From Actinomadura sp. DC4 (GTDB lineage: Bacteria > Actinomycetota > Actinomycetes > Streptosporangiales > Streptosporangiaceae): a stretch of 64,000 nucleotides of DNA. Shown here piece after piece: positions 1-9,700 of the stretch (position 1 is the first letter of the stretch; each line of letters starts with the position of its first letter). The notes under the pieces were generated by a model that did no database searches, was not told where the DNA came from, and worked only from the letters and a program-made list of their open reading frames with translations. The stretch is from NCBI RefSeq assembly GCF_030406325.1, contig NZ_JAUEQY010000018.1, positions 124,001 to 188,000 of the forward strand. The letters are read 5' to 3'. Position numbers and translations under genes: made by a program.

Positions 1-64
1 CTTGTCGCCCACGATCGCCGGCATCAAGACCCAGCTGCTCGAGCTGATCGACGCCCAGGAGTGA
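1..64 (+). CDS. C-terminal end of an upstream NRPS (carrier-domain tail), partial
   Basis: The first 64 bases contain only the last 20 codons of a gene that starts outside the window; the TGA stop is at 62-64. The visible residues LSPTIAGIKTQLLELIDAQE match the final helix of a peptidyl carrier domain, where the pattern xxPTIAxL is usual. The stop lies 3 bp before the next NRPS start, so this is very probably the preceding subunit of the same assembly line, handing its chain to the C domain of the next protein. No epimerization domain follows the carrier, so the donated residue is expected to be L unless changed elsewhere. Confidence 0.75.
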   Translation, partial: LSPTIAGIKTQLLELIDAQE

Positions 65-67
65 GGA

Positions 68-3000
68 ATGGTCATGGAAGATGGCTCGACGCAGGCACGT
101 CTGCTGTCCCGTATCCGACACCACCGGTCCCGCGGCCTGCCCGTACGGGACCCCGAGATGCCGGTGCCGTTGTCGTCGGCGCAGCGGGGGTTGTGGTTCC
201 TGGATCAGTTGGAGCCCGGTCGTGGTGATTATGTGGTGCCGATCGCGTTGCGGCTGTCGGGGGTCGTGGACGTGGCTGCGCTGGAGGAGGCGTTGTCGCG
301 GCTGGTGGCGCGGCACGAGGTGCTGCGGACCCGTTTCGTGGCCGATGAGGCCGGTCAGCCGTACCAGGTCATCGACCCGCCGTCACCGGCCGTGGTCGAG
401 GTCGGCGACGTTGACGAGGCCATGCTGACCGCCCGGGTCAACGCGGTCGCGGCCACGCCGTTCGACCTGGCGAACGGGCCGATGCTGCGGACGACGCTGC
501 TGCGTACGTCGCCCGCCGAGGCGGTCCTGGTCATCTGCCTGCACCACATCGTCTTCGACGGCTGGTCCGAGGCCGTCTTCGCCCGCGAGCTGACGGCGCT
601 CTACACCGCCGCGACCGGGGGCGCCCCCGCCACGCTGCCCGCGCTGCCCGCGCAGTACGGCGACCACGCGGCCTGGCAGGACGGGCAGCTCGACGGTGAG
701 CGGTTCCAGGGGCACCTGGACTACTGGCGTACGCGGCTGGCCGGCCTGCAGCCGCTGCAACTGCCCACCGACCGGCCGCGCGGCCCGGTCCGCGGCGGCC
801 ACGGCGACGCGGTCACCTTCGATGTCCCGGCCGGTACGGTCACGGCCCTGCGCGGCGTCGCCACCGGCCTGAACGCCAGCCTCTTCATGGTCCTGACGGC
901 GGCCTTCCAGGTCATGCTGTCGCGGTACACCGGCCAGACCGACATCGCCGTGGGCACCCCGGTCGCCGGTCGCAACCACAGCGAGACCGAGGACCTCATC
1001 GGCCTGTTCGTCAACAGTCTGGTGCTGCGCACGGACCTGTCCGGCGATCCCACGTTCACGGAGCTGGTGGAGCGGGTCAGGGAGACCGCCCTGGGCGCGT
1101 ACGACCACCAGGACCTGCCGTTCGAGCGGCTGGTGGAGGAGCTGGCACCCCAGCGCGACCTGTCTCGCAACCCGCTGTTCCAGGCGGTGCTGGTCCTGCA
1201 GACCAGCGCCGAGACGGAGCCGTGGCGACTGCCCGGGCTGACCGTCGAGCCCGCGCCCGTCACGGGCGGCCTGGCCAAGTTCGACCTCAACCTGTCGCTG
1301 AGCGAGGTCGGCGACGGCCTGACCGGGCACTTCGACTACCCGACGGACCTGTTCGACACGACCACCGTCGAGCGGATGACCGGTCACTTCCGCACCCTGC
1401 TCGAACAGCTCGCCGGCCGTCCCGCCGCCCCGCTCTCCGAGATCCGCATGCTGACCGAGGCCGAGCGGGAGCGGATTCTCCTCGACTGGAACGACACGGA
1501 CGGTCCGTTCCCCGAGGGGCGGACGATGCATGGTCTGGTGGCCGATCAGGCGGCGGCGACGCCGGGTTCGCCGGCGGTGATCTGCGGCGATCGTGTTCTG
1601 ACGCATGGGGAGCTGGACGTACGGTCGAACCGGCTCGCGCACTATCTGCGTGCTCGTGGGGTGGGGCCGGATGTTCTGGTCGCGGTGTTCCTGGATCGCA
1701 GTCCGGATCTGATCGTTGCTTTGCTGGCGATCCAGAAGGCGGGTGGTGCTTTTGTTCCGCTGGATCCGGAGTATCCGGTGGAGCGGCTGGCGTACATGCT
1801 GGAGGACACCGCCGCCCCGCTCGTCATCACTCAGACCGGTCTGGCCGGTCTGCTGCCCGATGGGACCGCTCGGCTGCTGGTCGATGAGCAGTGGCCGGCC
1901 GTCGAGGAGTGCCCGGCGACCGATCCCGAGCCGCTCGCGGGTCCGCGTGACCTGGCGTACGTGATCTATACGTCCGGTTCGACCGGTAAGCCCAAGGGCG
2001 TGATGATCGAGCACGAGGGCGCCGTCAACTATCTGCACTGGTGCGACCAGGCCTACCCGCCCGTCGGTGATGCCGGGACCCTGCTGTACTCCCCGGTGGC
2101 GTTCGACCTGACCATCACCGCCCTGTTCCTGCCGCTCATGCAGGGAATGCCGGTGGTCGTGCCGGTCCCGCAGCCCGGAGAGTCGGCCTTCGCGGCGTCG
2201 GTGGAGCAGCTGCTGTCCGGGCTGTCGGTCAGCTTCCTGAAGATGACCCCCTCACACGCCGAACTCCTGGTCACCTCCGCCGAGACGACCGGGACCAGCC
2301 TCAACGTGAACACGATGGTCCTCGGCGGGGAGGAGCTGACCGCCGAGCTGGCCCGCCGGATCCTCGCCGTCTGTGAGGACACCGTCATCTACAACGAGTA
2401 CGGCGCCACGGAGTGCTCGGTGGCCAACGTCATGTCCGCGACCCGCGAGGTCGGCGCCGACGCTTCCGGCGGTGTGTCGGTCGGGTCGCCGATCACCAAC
2501 ACCACCGCGTACGTGGTGGACGCAGGCGGCGAGCCCGTCCCGGTCGGCGTGGCGGGGGAATGCCTGCTGGGTGGCATCTGCGTCGCCCGCGGTTATCTCA
2601 ACCGGCCGGAGCTCACCAGCAAGAGGTTCGTCTGGAGCGACCTCGGCAAGGGCCGCCAGCGCCTCTATCGCACCGGCGACCTGTGCCGCTGGCTGCCGAA
2701 CGGCGAGCTGGAGTTCATCGGCCGCATCGACACCCAGGTCAAACTCCGCGGCTACCGTATCGAACTCGGCGAGATCGAAGCGACCCTCATCGACCACCCG
2801 GACGTCGCCTCGGCGGCGGTCATCGTCCGCGAGGACACCCCGGGAGTGCAGCGGCTCACCGCGTACCTGGTGCCCGGGGCCACCGAACCCAGCACGGAGG
2901 ACCTGAGAACGCGCCTGGCCCGTACGCTGCCGTCGTACATGGTCCCGGCCGCCTTCGTCACCCTGCCGGCCCTGCCGCTGACTCCCAACGGCAAGACCGA

Positions 3001-6000
3001 CCGCGACGCCCTGCCCGCCCCGGCCACCGCGGCTCGCGAGACCACCCCGCCCTCCACCGACACCGAACACCTCATCGCCGGCATCTGGAGCGACATCCTC
3101 GGCACGACCGACCCCGGAATACACGACAACTTCTTCGACCTCGGCGGCCACTCGCTCCTCGCCATCAAGGTCACCTCCCGCCTGCGCCGCGAGCTGGGCA
3201 TCGAGGTCCCGCTGCGGGCGCTGTTCCAGGCCCCGACCATCGCCGGGCTGAGCGAGCTCCTGCCCGGCATGCACACCACCGACCAGGAGGACCGGCCGGC
3301 ACCACGGGACCCCGAGATGCCGGTGCCGTTGTCGTCGGCGCAGCGGGGGTTGTGGTTCCTGGATCAGTTGGAGCCCGGTCGTGGTGATTATGTGGTGCCG
3401 ATCGCGTTGCGGCTGTCGGGGGTCGTGGACGTGGCTGCGCTGGAGGAGGCGTTGTCGCGGCTGGTGGCGCGGCACGAGGTGCTGCGGACCCGTTTCGTGG
3501 CCGATGAGGCCGGTCAGCCGTACCAGGTCATCGACCCGCCGTCACCGGCCGTGGTCGAGGTCGGCGACGTTGACGAGGCCATGCTGACCGCCCGGGTCAA
3601 CGCGGTCGCGGCCACGCCGTTCGACCTGGCGAACGGGCCGATGCTGCGGACGACGCTGTTGCGTACGTCGCCCGCCGAGGCGGTCCTGGTCATCTGCCTG
3701 CACCACATCGTCTTCGACGGCTGGTCCGAGGCGATCTTCGCCCGCGAGCTGCGCGAACTCTACGCCGCCGCGACCGGCGACAACGCCACCGAACCGCCCG
3801 CGCTGCCGGTGCAGTACGGCGACTTCGCCGCGTGGCAGCGCCGCCGGCTGGCCGGCGGCCGGCTCCAGGCGCAACTGGACTACTGGCGCACCCGGCTGGC
3901 CGGGCTCCAGCCGCTCCACCTGCCCACCGACCGGCCCCGGCGGCCGGCCCGCAGCACCCGCGGCGACGCGGTCACCTTCTCCGTCCCGGCCACCACCGTC
4001 ACGGCCCTGCGCGCCATCGCCGCCGACGCGAACGCCAGCCTGTTCATGGCGCTGCTGGCCGGCTTCCAGGTGCTGCTGTCGCGCTACAGCGGCCAGGACG
4101 ACATCGCGGTCGGCACGCCCATCGCGGGCCGCGGCCACGGCGAGACCGAGAACCTCATCGGCCTGTTCGTCAACAGCCTCGTGCTGCGCACCGACCTGTC
4201 CGGTGACCCCACCTTCGGCGACCTGCTGCACCGGGTGAAGGACACCGCCCTGGGCGCGTACGACCACCAGGACCTGCCCTTCGAGCGGCTGGTGGAGGAG
4301 CTGGCGCCCCAGCGCGACCTGTCCCGCAACCCGCTGTTCCAGGCCGTGATGGTCCTGCAGACCAGCGCCGAGACCCAGCCCTGGCACCTGTCCGGGCTGA
4401 CCGTCGAGCCCGCGCCCGCCGCCGGCGGCCTGGCCAAGTTCGACCTCAACCTGTCGCTGCACGAGGTCGGCGACGGCCTGACCGGCACCTTCGACTACCC
4501 GACCGACCTGTTCGACACGACCACCGTCGAGCGGATGACCGGTCACTTCCGCACCCTGCTCGGCCATCTCGCCGGCGATCCCACGACGCCCGTGTCCGGC
4601 ATCGCCATGCTGACCGGCGCCGAGCGCGACGCCCTCACGGAGTGGGGGACCGCGGTCAGGCTCCCCGCCGAGGTCGGCGACGTCCCGGCCGCGCCCGTAC
4701 GGGTGGTCGACCGGCACGGGCGGCCGGTGCCGGTCGGCGTCCCCGGAGAGCTGGTGCTCGACGGCGCGACCCCGCGCCACACCGGCGACCTGGTCCGCTG
4801 GTCGCCCTCCGGCGAGCTGTCCTACGTCGGCCGCGGCGAGGACCAGGTGGTCGTGCACGGCGACCGCGTGGCGCTGGGCGAGGTCGAGGCGGCTCTCGCC
4901 GAGCACGACGCCGTGGCCGGCGCCGCGGCCGCCGTACGCGAGGAGGACCTGGTCGGCTACGTCGTGCCGGCCGGACCGGCGGCGCCGGAGGCGGGGGAGC
5001 TGCGGCAGTTCCTCAGCGAGCGGCTGCCCGGCTTCATGGTGCCGGCGGCCTACGTCACCCTGCCCGAACTGCCGCGAACGATCACGGGTGCCGTCGACCG
5101 CCAGGCCCTGCCCACCCCCGGAGAGGGCCCGGCGTCCGCGCCGCACAGCGCGGCCGAGAAGATCATCGCCGACATCTGGCGGGAGATCCTCGGCGTCCCC
5201 GACATCGGCGTGACCGACAACTTCTTCGCGCTCGGCGGGGACTCGATCATCAGCCTGCAGGTGATCGCGCGGGCCAAGAAGTTCGGGATCCAGCTCACGC
5301 CGAGGGTGTTCTTCCAGCACCAGACGGTCGCCGCCATCGCGGCGAACGCCCAGTCCACCGGCGCTATCCTGGCCGACCAGGCCAAGCTCGTGGGAGAGGT
5401 GCCGCTCACCCCGATCCAGCACTGGTTCTTCGAGCTCGGCCTGTCCGACCCGGCCCACTTCAACCAGGAGGAACTCCTCGAGACCGACGGCCTGGACGGT
5501 ACGGTCCTGCGGCGCGCGCTGCTGGCGCTCGTCGACCACCACGACGCGCTGCGCCTGCGGATCGAGGAGGACGGCGGCCGGTGGCGCCAGCGCCTCGACG
5601 GCGACGCCGGCCCCGGCATCCTCACCTGCCACGACCTGTCCGCGCTGGACGAGGACGAGGTACGGCCGCGGATGGCCCGGATCGCCGACGAGGCGCAGCA
5701 CGGGATGGACCTGGCCGGCGGGCCGGTCATCCGCGCCGCCCTCGTCGACCTCGGCCGGGGCCGCGGCCAGCGGCTGCTCATCGTGGTCCACCACCTGGCG
5801 GTCGACGGCGTCTCCTGGCGGATCCTGCTGGAGGACCTCGGTACGGCCTACCGGCAGGCGGCCGACGGGCGGGCCCCGCTGCTGCCGGCCAAGACCACCT
5901 CCGTACGGACGTGGGCGGACAAGCTCGTACGGCACGCCCGGTCCGCCGAGGCGCTCGCCGAACTCGACTACTGGGCCTCGCAGGGCGCGCGGCGGCCGCT

Positions 6001-6790
6001 CCCACGCGACCACGACGGGGAGAACACCATGCGTTCCTCCGCCGCCGTCACGGCCGCGCTGAGCGAGGACGAGACGACGGCCCTGCTGCAGGACGTGCCC
6101 AAGGCCTTCCACACCCAGATCAACGACGCGCTGCTGGCCGCGGTGGGCGCCTCCGTCCACACCTGGACCGGCGACGACGCCGTCTGCGTCAGCCTGGAGG
6201 GCCACGGGCGGGAGGACCTGTTCGCCGACGTGGACACCTCACGGACGGTGGGCTGGTTCACCAGCCTGTTCCCCCTCACCCTGCACGGCATGGCGCAGGC
6301 CGACCCGGTCATCCGCCTGAAGGACGTCGGCGAGCAACTGCGGGGCATACCGCGCCGGGGCATCGGCTACGGCATCCTGCGCCACCTCGGCGACCCCGCC
6401 GTACGGCAGGCCCTGGACCACGGGTCCCCTGAGATCAACTTCAACTACCTGGGGCAGTTCACGCCCGACGTCACGGGCCTCGGCCGGTACGCCGGCGCGG
6501 ACGAGCCCCGGGGCCGCTCCATCGGCCCGGCCGGGATGCGCCGCAACGTGCTGGACATCCTGGCGGCCGTCGAACACGGCCGGCTGAGCATCGAGTTCTC
6601 CTACTCCACGGCGTTGCACGACGCGAGGACCGTCGAACGCGTCGCGGAGAACGTGATGAGCAACCTTCGCTCCCTGCTCGGCCTCGCCGCCGAGCAGAAC
6701 GAGGGGATCGGCGCCGGCCCGACGCATCTCCCACTGGCAGAGCTCAACGAGGATGAGATGGCCGCGATCATGAGGAGGTTCAGCGCATGA
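68..6790 (+). CDS. Non-ribosomal peptide synthetase, two modules: C-A-T-C-A*-T-E (second A domain vestigial)
   Basis: A 2240-residue cytoplasmic megasynthase. Order seen: C1 about residues 28-460 (HHIVFDG); A1 about 462-985 (TSGSTGKPKG, NGKTDR); carrier about 1000-1070 (LGGHSLL); C2 about 1080-1510; a short adenylation remnant about 1515-1690; carrier about 1700-1770 (LGGDSII); E about 1778-2200 ([18 protein letters not shown]); and a C-terminal docking tail. Reading the GrsA-aligned pocket of A1 by eye gives D-L-T-K-V-G-E-V-A-K, closest to Asn/Asp codes. The second A domain keeps only A6-A10-like motifs (TGDLVRW, ELGEIE-like VALGEVE). It has lost the P-loop half, and the A10 lysine is replaced (TGAVDR), so this carrier must be charged in trans. 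AGGAGTGAGG precedes ATG 68. The gene overlaps the next NRPS by 4 bp. Confidence 0.95.
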   Translation: MVMEDGSTQARLLSRIRHHRSRGLPVRDPEMPVPLSSAQRGLWFLDQLEPGRGDYVVPIALRLSGVVDVAALEEALSRLVARHEVLRTRFVADEAGQPYQVIDPPSPAVVEVGDVDEAMLTARVNAVAATPFDLANGPMLRTTLLRTSPAEAVLVICLHHIVFDGWSEAVFARELTALYTAATGGAPATLPALPAQYGDHAAWQDGQLDGERFQGHLDYWRTRLAGLQPLQLPTDRPRGPVRGGHGDAVTFDVPAGTVTALRGVATGLNASLFMVLTAAFQVMLSRYTGQTDIAVGTPVAGRNHSETEDLIGLFVNSLVLRTDLSGDPTFTELVERVRETALGAYDHQDLPFERLVEELAPQRDLSRNPLFQAVLVLQTSAETEPWRLPGLTVEPAPVTGGLAKFDLNLSLSEVGDGLTGHFDYPTDLFDTTTVERMTGHFRTLLEQLAGRPAAPLSEIRMLTEAERERILLDWNDTDGPFPEGRTMHGLVADQAAATPGSPAVICGDRVLTHGELDVRSNRLAHYLRARGVGPDVLVAVFLDRSPDLIVALLAIQKAGGAFVPLDPEYPVERLAYMLEDTAAPLVITQTGLAGLLPDGTARLLVDEQWPAVEECPATDPEPLAGPRDLAYVIYTSGSTGKPKGVMIEHEGAVNYLHWCDQAYPPVGDAGTLLYSPVAFDLTITALFLPLMQGMPVVVPVPQPGESAFAASVEQLLSGLSVSFLKMTPSHAELLVTSAETTGTSLNVNTMVLGGEELTAELARRILAVCEDTVIYNEYGATECSVANVMSATREVGADASGGVSVGSPITNTTAYVVDAGGEPVPVGVAGECLLGGICVARGYLNRPELTSKRFVWSDLGKGRQRLYRTGDLCRWLPNGELEFIGRIDTQVKLRGYRIELGEIEATLIDHPDVASAAVIVREDTPGVQRLTAYLVPGATEPSTEDLRTRLARTLPSYMVPAAFVTLPALPLTPNGKTDRDALPAPATAARETTPPSTDTEHLIAGIWSDILGTTDPGIHDNFFDLGGHSLLAIKVTSRLRRELGIEVPLRALFQAPTIAGLSELLPGMHTTDQEDRPAPRDPEMPVPLSSAQRGLWFLDQLEPGRGDYVVPIALRLSGVVDVAALEEALSRLVARHEVLRTRFVADEAGQPYQVIDPPSPAVVEVGDVDEAMLTARVNAVAATPFDLANGPMLRTTLLRTSPAEAVLVICLHHIVFDGWSEAIFARELRELYAAATGDNATEPPALPVQYGDFAAWQRRRLAGGRLQAQLDYWRTRLAGLQPLHLPTDRPRRPARSTRGDAVTFSVPATTVTALRAIAADANASLFMALLAGFQVLLSRYSGQDDIAVGTPIAGRGHGETENLIGLFVNSLVLRTDLSGDPTFGDLLHRVKDTALGAYDHQDLPFERLVEELAPQRDLSRNPLFQAVMVLQTSAETQPWHLSGLTVEPAPAAGGLAKFDLNLSLHEVGDGLTGTFDYPTDLFDTTTVERMTGHFRTLLGHLAGDPTTPVSGIAMLTGAERDALTEWGTAVRLPAEVGDVPAAPVRVVDRHGRPVPVGVPGELVLDGATPRHTGDLVRWSPSGELSYVGRGEDQVVVHGDRVALGEVEAALAEHDAVAGAAAAVREEDLVGYVVPAGPAAPEAGELRQFLSERLPGFMVPAAYVTLPELPRTITGAVDRQALPTPGEGPASAPHSAAEKIIADIWREILGVPDIGVTDNFFALGGDSIISLQVIARAKKFGIQLTPRVFFQHQTVAAIAANAQSTGAILADQAKLVGEVPLTPIQHWFFELGLSDPAHFNQEELLETDGLDGTVLRRALLALVDHHDALRLRIEEDGGRWRQRLDGDAGPGILTCHDLSALDEDEVRPRMARIADEAQHGMDLAGGPVIRAALVDLGRGRGQRLLIVVHHLAVDGVSWRILLEDLGTAYRQAADGRAPLLPAKTTSVRTWADKLVRHARSAEALAELDYWASQGARRPLPRDHDGENTMRSSAAVTAALSEDETTALLQDVPKAFHTQINDALLAAVGASVHTWTGDDAVCVSLEGHGREDLFADVDTSRTVGWFTSLFPLTLHGMAQADPVIRLKDVGEQLRGIPRRGIGYGILRHLGDPAVRQALDHGSPEINFNYLGQFTPDVTGLGRYAGADEPRGRSIGPAGMRRNVLDILAAVEHGRLSIEFSYSTALHDARTVERVAENVMSNLRSLLGLAAEQNEGIGAGPTHLPLAELNEDEMAAIMRRFSA
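145..572 (+). repeat. Direct repeat, copy 1 (C1 domain DNA)
   Basis: This 428-bp stretch of the first condensation domain recurs at 3304-3731 (offset 3159). Comparing the two by eye I find a single mismatch (C at 500, T at 3659). Third codon positions are conserved too, so a recent duplication or gene conversion is implied rather than protein-level constraint. Confidence 0.9.
1448..3190 (+). repeat. Long direct repeat, copy 1 (A1 plus carrier)
   Basis: The A domain and most of the carrier of the first protein align base for base, without net indels, with 8098-9840 in the next gene (constant offset 6650). Long stretches are identical and substitutions are scattered. The two A domains have the same pocket residues, so the peptide probably contains two residues of the same kind. 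Confidence 0.85.
3304..3731 (+). repeat. Direct repeat, copy 2 (C2 domain DNA)
   Basis: Second copy of the repeat at 145-572. Identity stops near 3731, where the two C domains begin to diverge inside the segment after HHIVFDGWSE. A recombination junction is likely there. Confidence 0.9.
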
Positions 6791-9700
6791 GCACCCCCAA
6801 CGTGGAAGACGTCTACGGCCTGTCGCCCATGCAGTCCGGCATGCTGTTCCACTCGCTGCGGGACGGCGAGGGCACCAACCCGTACCAGGTCCAGATGGTC
6901 GAGAAGATCACCGGTCCGTTCGACGACGAGCCCTTCCTGGACGCCTGGCAGCGCGTCGTCGACCGGCACTCCATCCTGCGCAGCGCGTTCGTGTGGGAGG
7001 ACGTGTCGACCCCCGTCCAGGTCGTGCAGCGCCGGGCCGAGCTCCCGCGCGAGGCGCTCGACTGGCGCGGCGCCGGCCCGGCCGAGCAGGACGCGCGGCT
7101 GGAGCGGCTCGCCGCCGAGGACCGGGAACAGGGCTTCGACCTGTCCCGCCCCCCGCTGCTGCGGGTGCGGGTCATCCGGACCGCCGACGAGTGCCGCGTG
7201 ATCCTCTGGTCGTTCCACCACATCCTGCTGGACGGCTGGAGCATCCAGCTCATCAAGAACGAGCTGTTCGCGATCTACCGCGCCGCCGTCGAGGGCAGAG
7301 AGCCCGTGCTGCCGCCGGCCATCCCGTACGTCCGGTACGCCACGTGGCTGCACGAACAGCCCTCCTCCCAGGCGCGGGAGTTCTGGCGCGGCTACCTGAA
7401 GGGGATGACCGAACCCCCCGAGCTGACCACGGCCCGCTCCGGCACGGGCACCGGCATGCGGGACCACGAGACGTCCTACGGCGCCGAACTGTCCCAGGCG
7501 GTACGGCGCTTCGCCCGGGAGCAGCGGATCACCGTCAACACCGTGGTCCAGGGCGTCTGGTCGGCCCTGCTCGCCCGCTACACCGGCCACGACGACGTGC
7601 TGTTCGGGGCCACGACCGCCGGACGGTCCGCCGCGCTGGCCGGCATCGAGTCGATGGTCGGCCTGTTCATCAACACCCTGCCCGTACGCGTCAGAGTCGA
7701 CGGCGGGGCGACGGTCGCCGACTGGCTGCGGGACCTGCAGACCCAGCAGATCGACCTGCGGCAGTGGGAGTACTCCCACCTCGTCGACGTGCAGGAGTGC
7801 AGCGACGTGCCGCGCGGCAGGGCCTTGTTCCAGTCGATCCTCGTGTTCGAGAACTACCCGGACCTGCACGGCTCCGACAGCCTGCCGGAGGGCGTGGACG
7901 TCCGGCCAGTCAACTGTGTCGAGCACACCGGCTACCCCCTCACCGTGGTCGTGTCGGCCGACGACGTCCTGGACGTCAAGTTCGCCTACGACCGCGCGCT
8001 GTTCGACGCGGAGACCATCGACCGCCTCGCGCGCCACTTCCAGACCCTCCTGGAAGGATTCGTCGCCGCTCCCCGGACCCGCCTGTCCGACGTCGGCATG
8101 CTGACCGAGGCCGAGCGGGAGCGGATCCTCCTCGACTGGAACGACACGGACGGTCCGTTCCCCGAGGGGCGGACGATGCACGGGCTGGTGGCCGAGCAGG
8201 CCGCCGCGACGCCGGACGACCCTGCCGTGATCTGCGGCGATCGTGTCCTGACGCACAAGGAGCTGAACGTACGGTCGAACCGGCTCGCGCATTTCCTTCG
8301 CGGCCGTGGGGTGGGTCCGGACGTTCTGGTCGCGGTGTTCCTGGACCGGAGTCCGGAGCTGATCGTGGCTCTGCTGGCGATCCAGAAGGCCGGTGGTGCC
8401 TTCGTCCCGCTGGATCCGGAGTATCCGGTGGAGCGGCTGGCGTACATGCTGGAGGACACCGCCGCCCCGCTCGTCATCACCCAGACCGCTCTCGCCGGTC
8501 TGCTGCCCGGCGGGACCGATCGGTTCCTGATCGATGAGCAGTGGCCGGCCGTCGAGGAGTGCCCGGCCACCGATCCCGAGCCCCTTGCCGGGTCTCGCGA
8601 CCTGGCGTACGTGATCTACACGTCCGGCTCGACCGGTAAGCCCAAGGGCGTGATGATCGAGCATGAGGGCGCGGTCAACTACCTGCACTGGTGCGACCAG
8701 GCGTACCCGCCGGTCGGCGACGTGGGCACGTTGCTGTACTCGCCGGTGGCGTTCGACCTGACCATCACCGCCCTGTTCCTGCCGCTCATGCAGGGAATGC
8801 CGGTCGTGGTCCCGGTGCCGCAGCCGGGGGAGTCCGCCTTCGCCGCCGCCGTCGAGCACCTGCTGTCCGGGACCTCGGTCAGCTTCCTGAAGATGACCCC
8901 CTCACACGCCGAACTCCTGGTCACCTCCGCCGAGACGACCGGGACCAGCCTCAACGTGAACACGATGGTCCTCGGCGGGGAGGAACTGACCGCCGAACTG
9001 GCCCGCCGGATCCTCGCCGTCTGTGAGGACACCGTCATCTACAACGAGTACGGCGCGACCGAGTGCTCGGTGGCCAACGTCATGTCCGCCACGCGTGAGG
9101 TCGACGTCACCGCCTCGGGGGGTGTGTCGGTCGGCTCTCCGATCACGAACACCACCGCGTACGTGGTGGACGCAGGCGGCGAGCCCGTCCCGGTCGGCGT
9201 GGCGGGGGAGTGCCTGCTGGGCGGGATCTGCGTCGCCCGCGGCTATCTCAACCGGCCGGAGCTGACCGAGGAGCGCTTCATCTGGAGCGACCTCGGCAAG
9301 GGCCCCCAGCGGCTCTACCGGACCGGGGACCTGTGCCGGTGGCTGCCGAACGGGGAGCTGGAGTTCATCGGCCGCATCGACACCCAGGTCAAACTCCGCG
9401 GCTACCGCATCGAACTCGGCGAGATCGAAGCGACCCTCATCGACCACCCCGACGTCGCCACCGCGGCCGTCATCGTCCGCGAGGACACCCCCGGAGTCCA
9501 GAGACTCACCGCCTACGTCGTCCCCGGAGCCACCGAACCCGCCGCGGAGGACCTGAAAGCCCGCCTCGCCCGCACGCTGCCGTCCTACATGGTCCCGGCC
9601 GCGTACGTGACCCTGCCCGCCCTGCCCCTGACCCCCAACGGCAAGACCGACCGCGACGCCCTGCCCGCCCCCGCCACCGCCGCCCGCGAGACCACCCCGC

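Noticed and set aside
3542-6205. An 887-codon minus-strand frame within the first NRPS
   Set aside because: Shadow of the high-GC NRPS coding strand; low-complexity translation.
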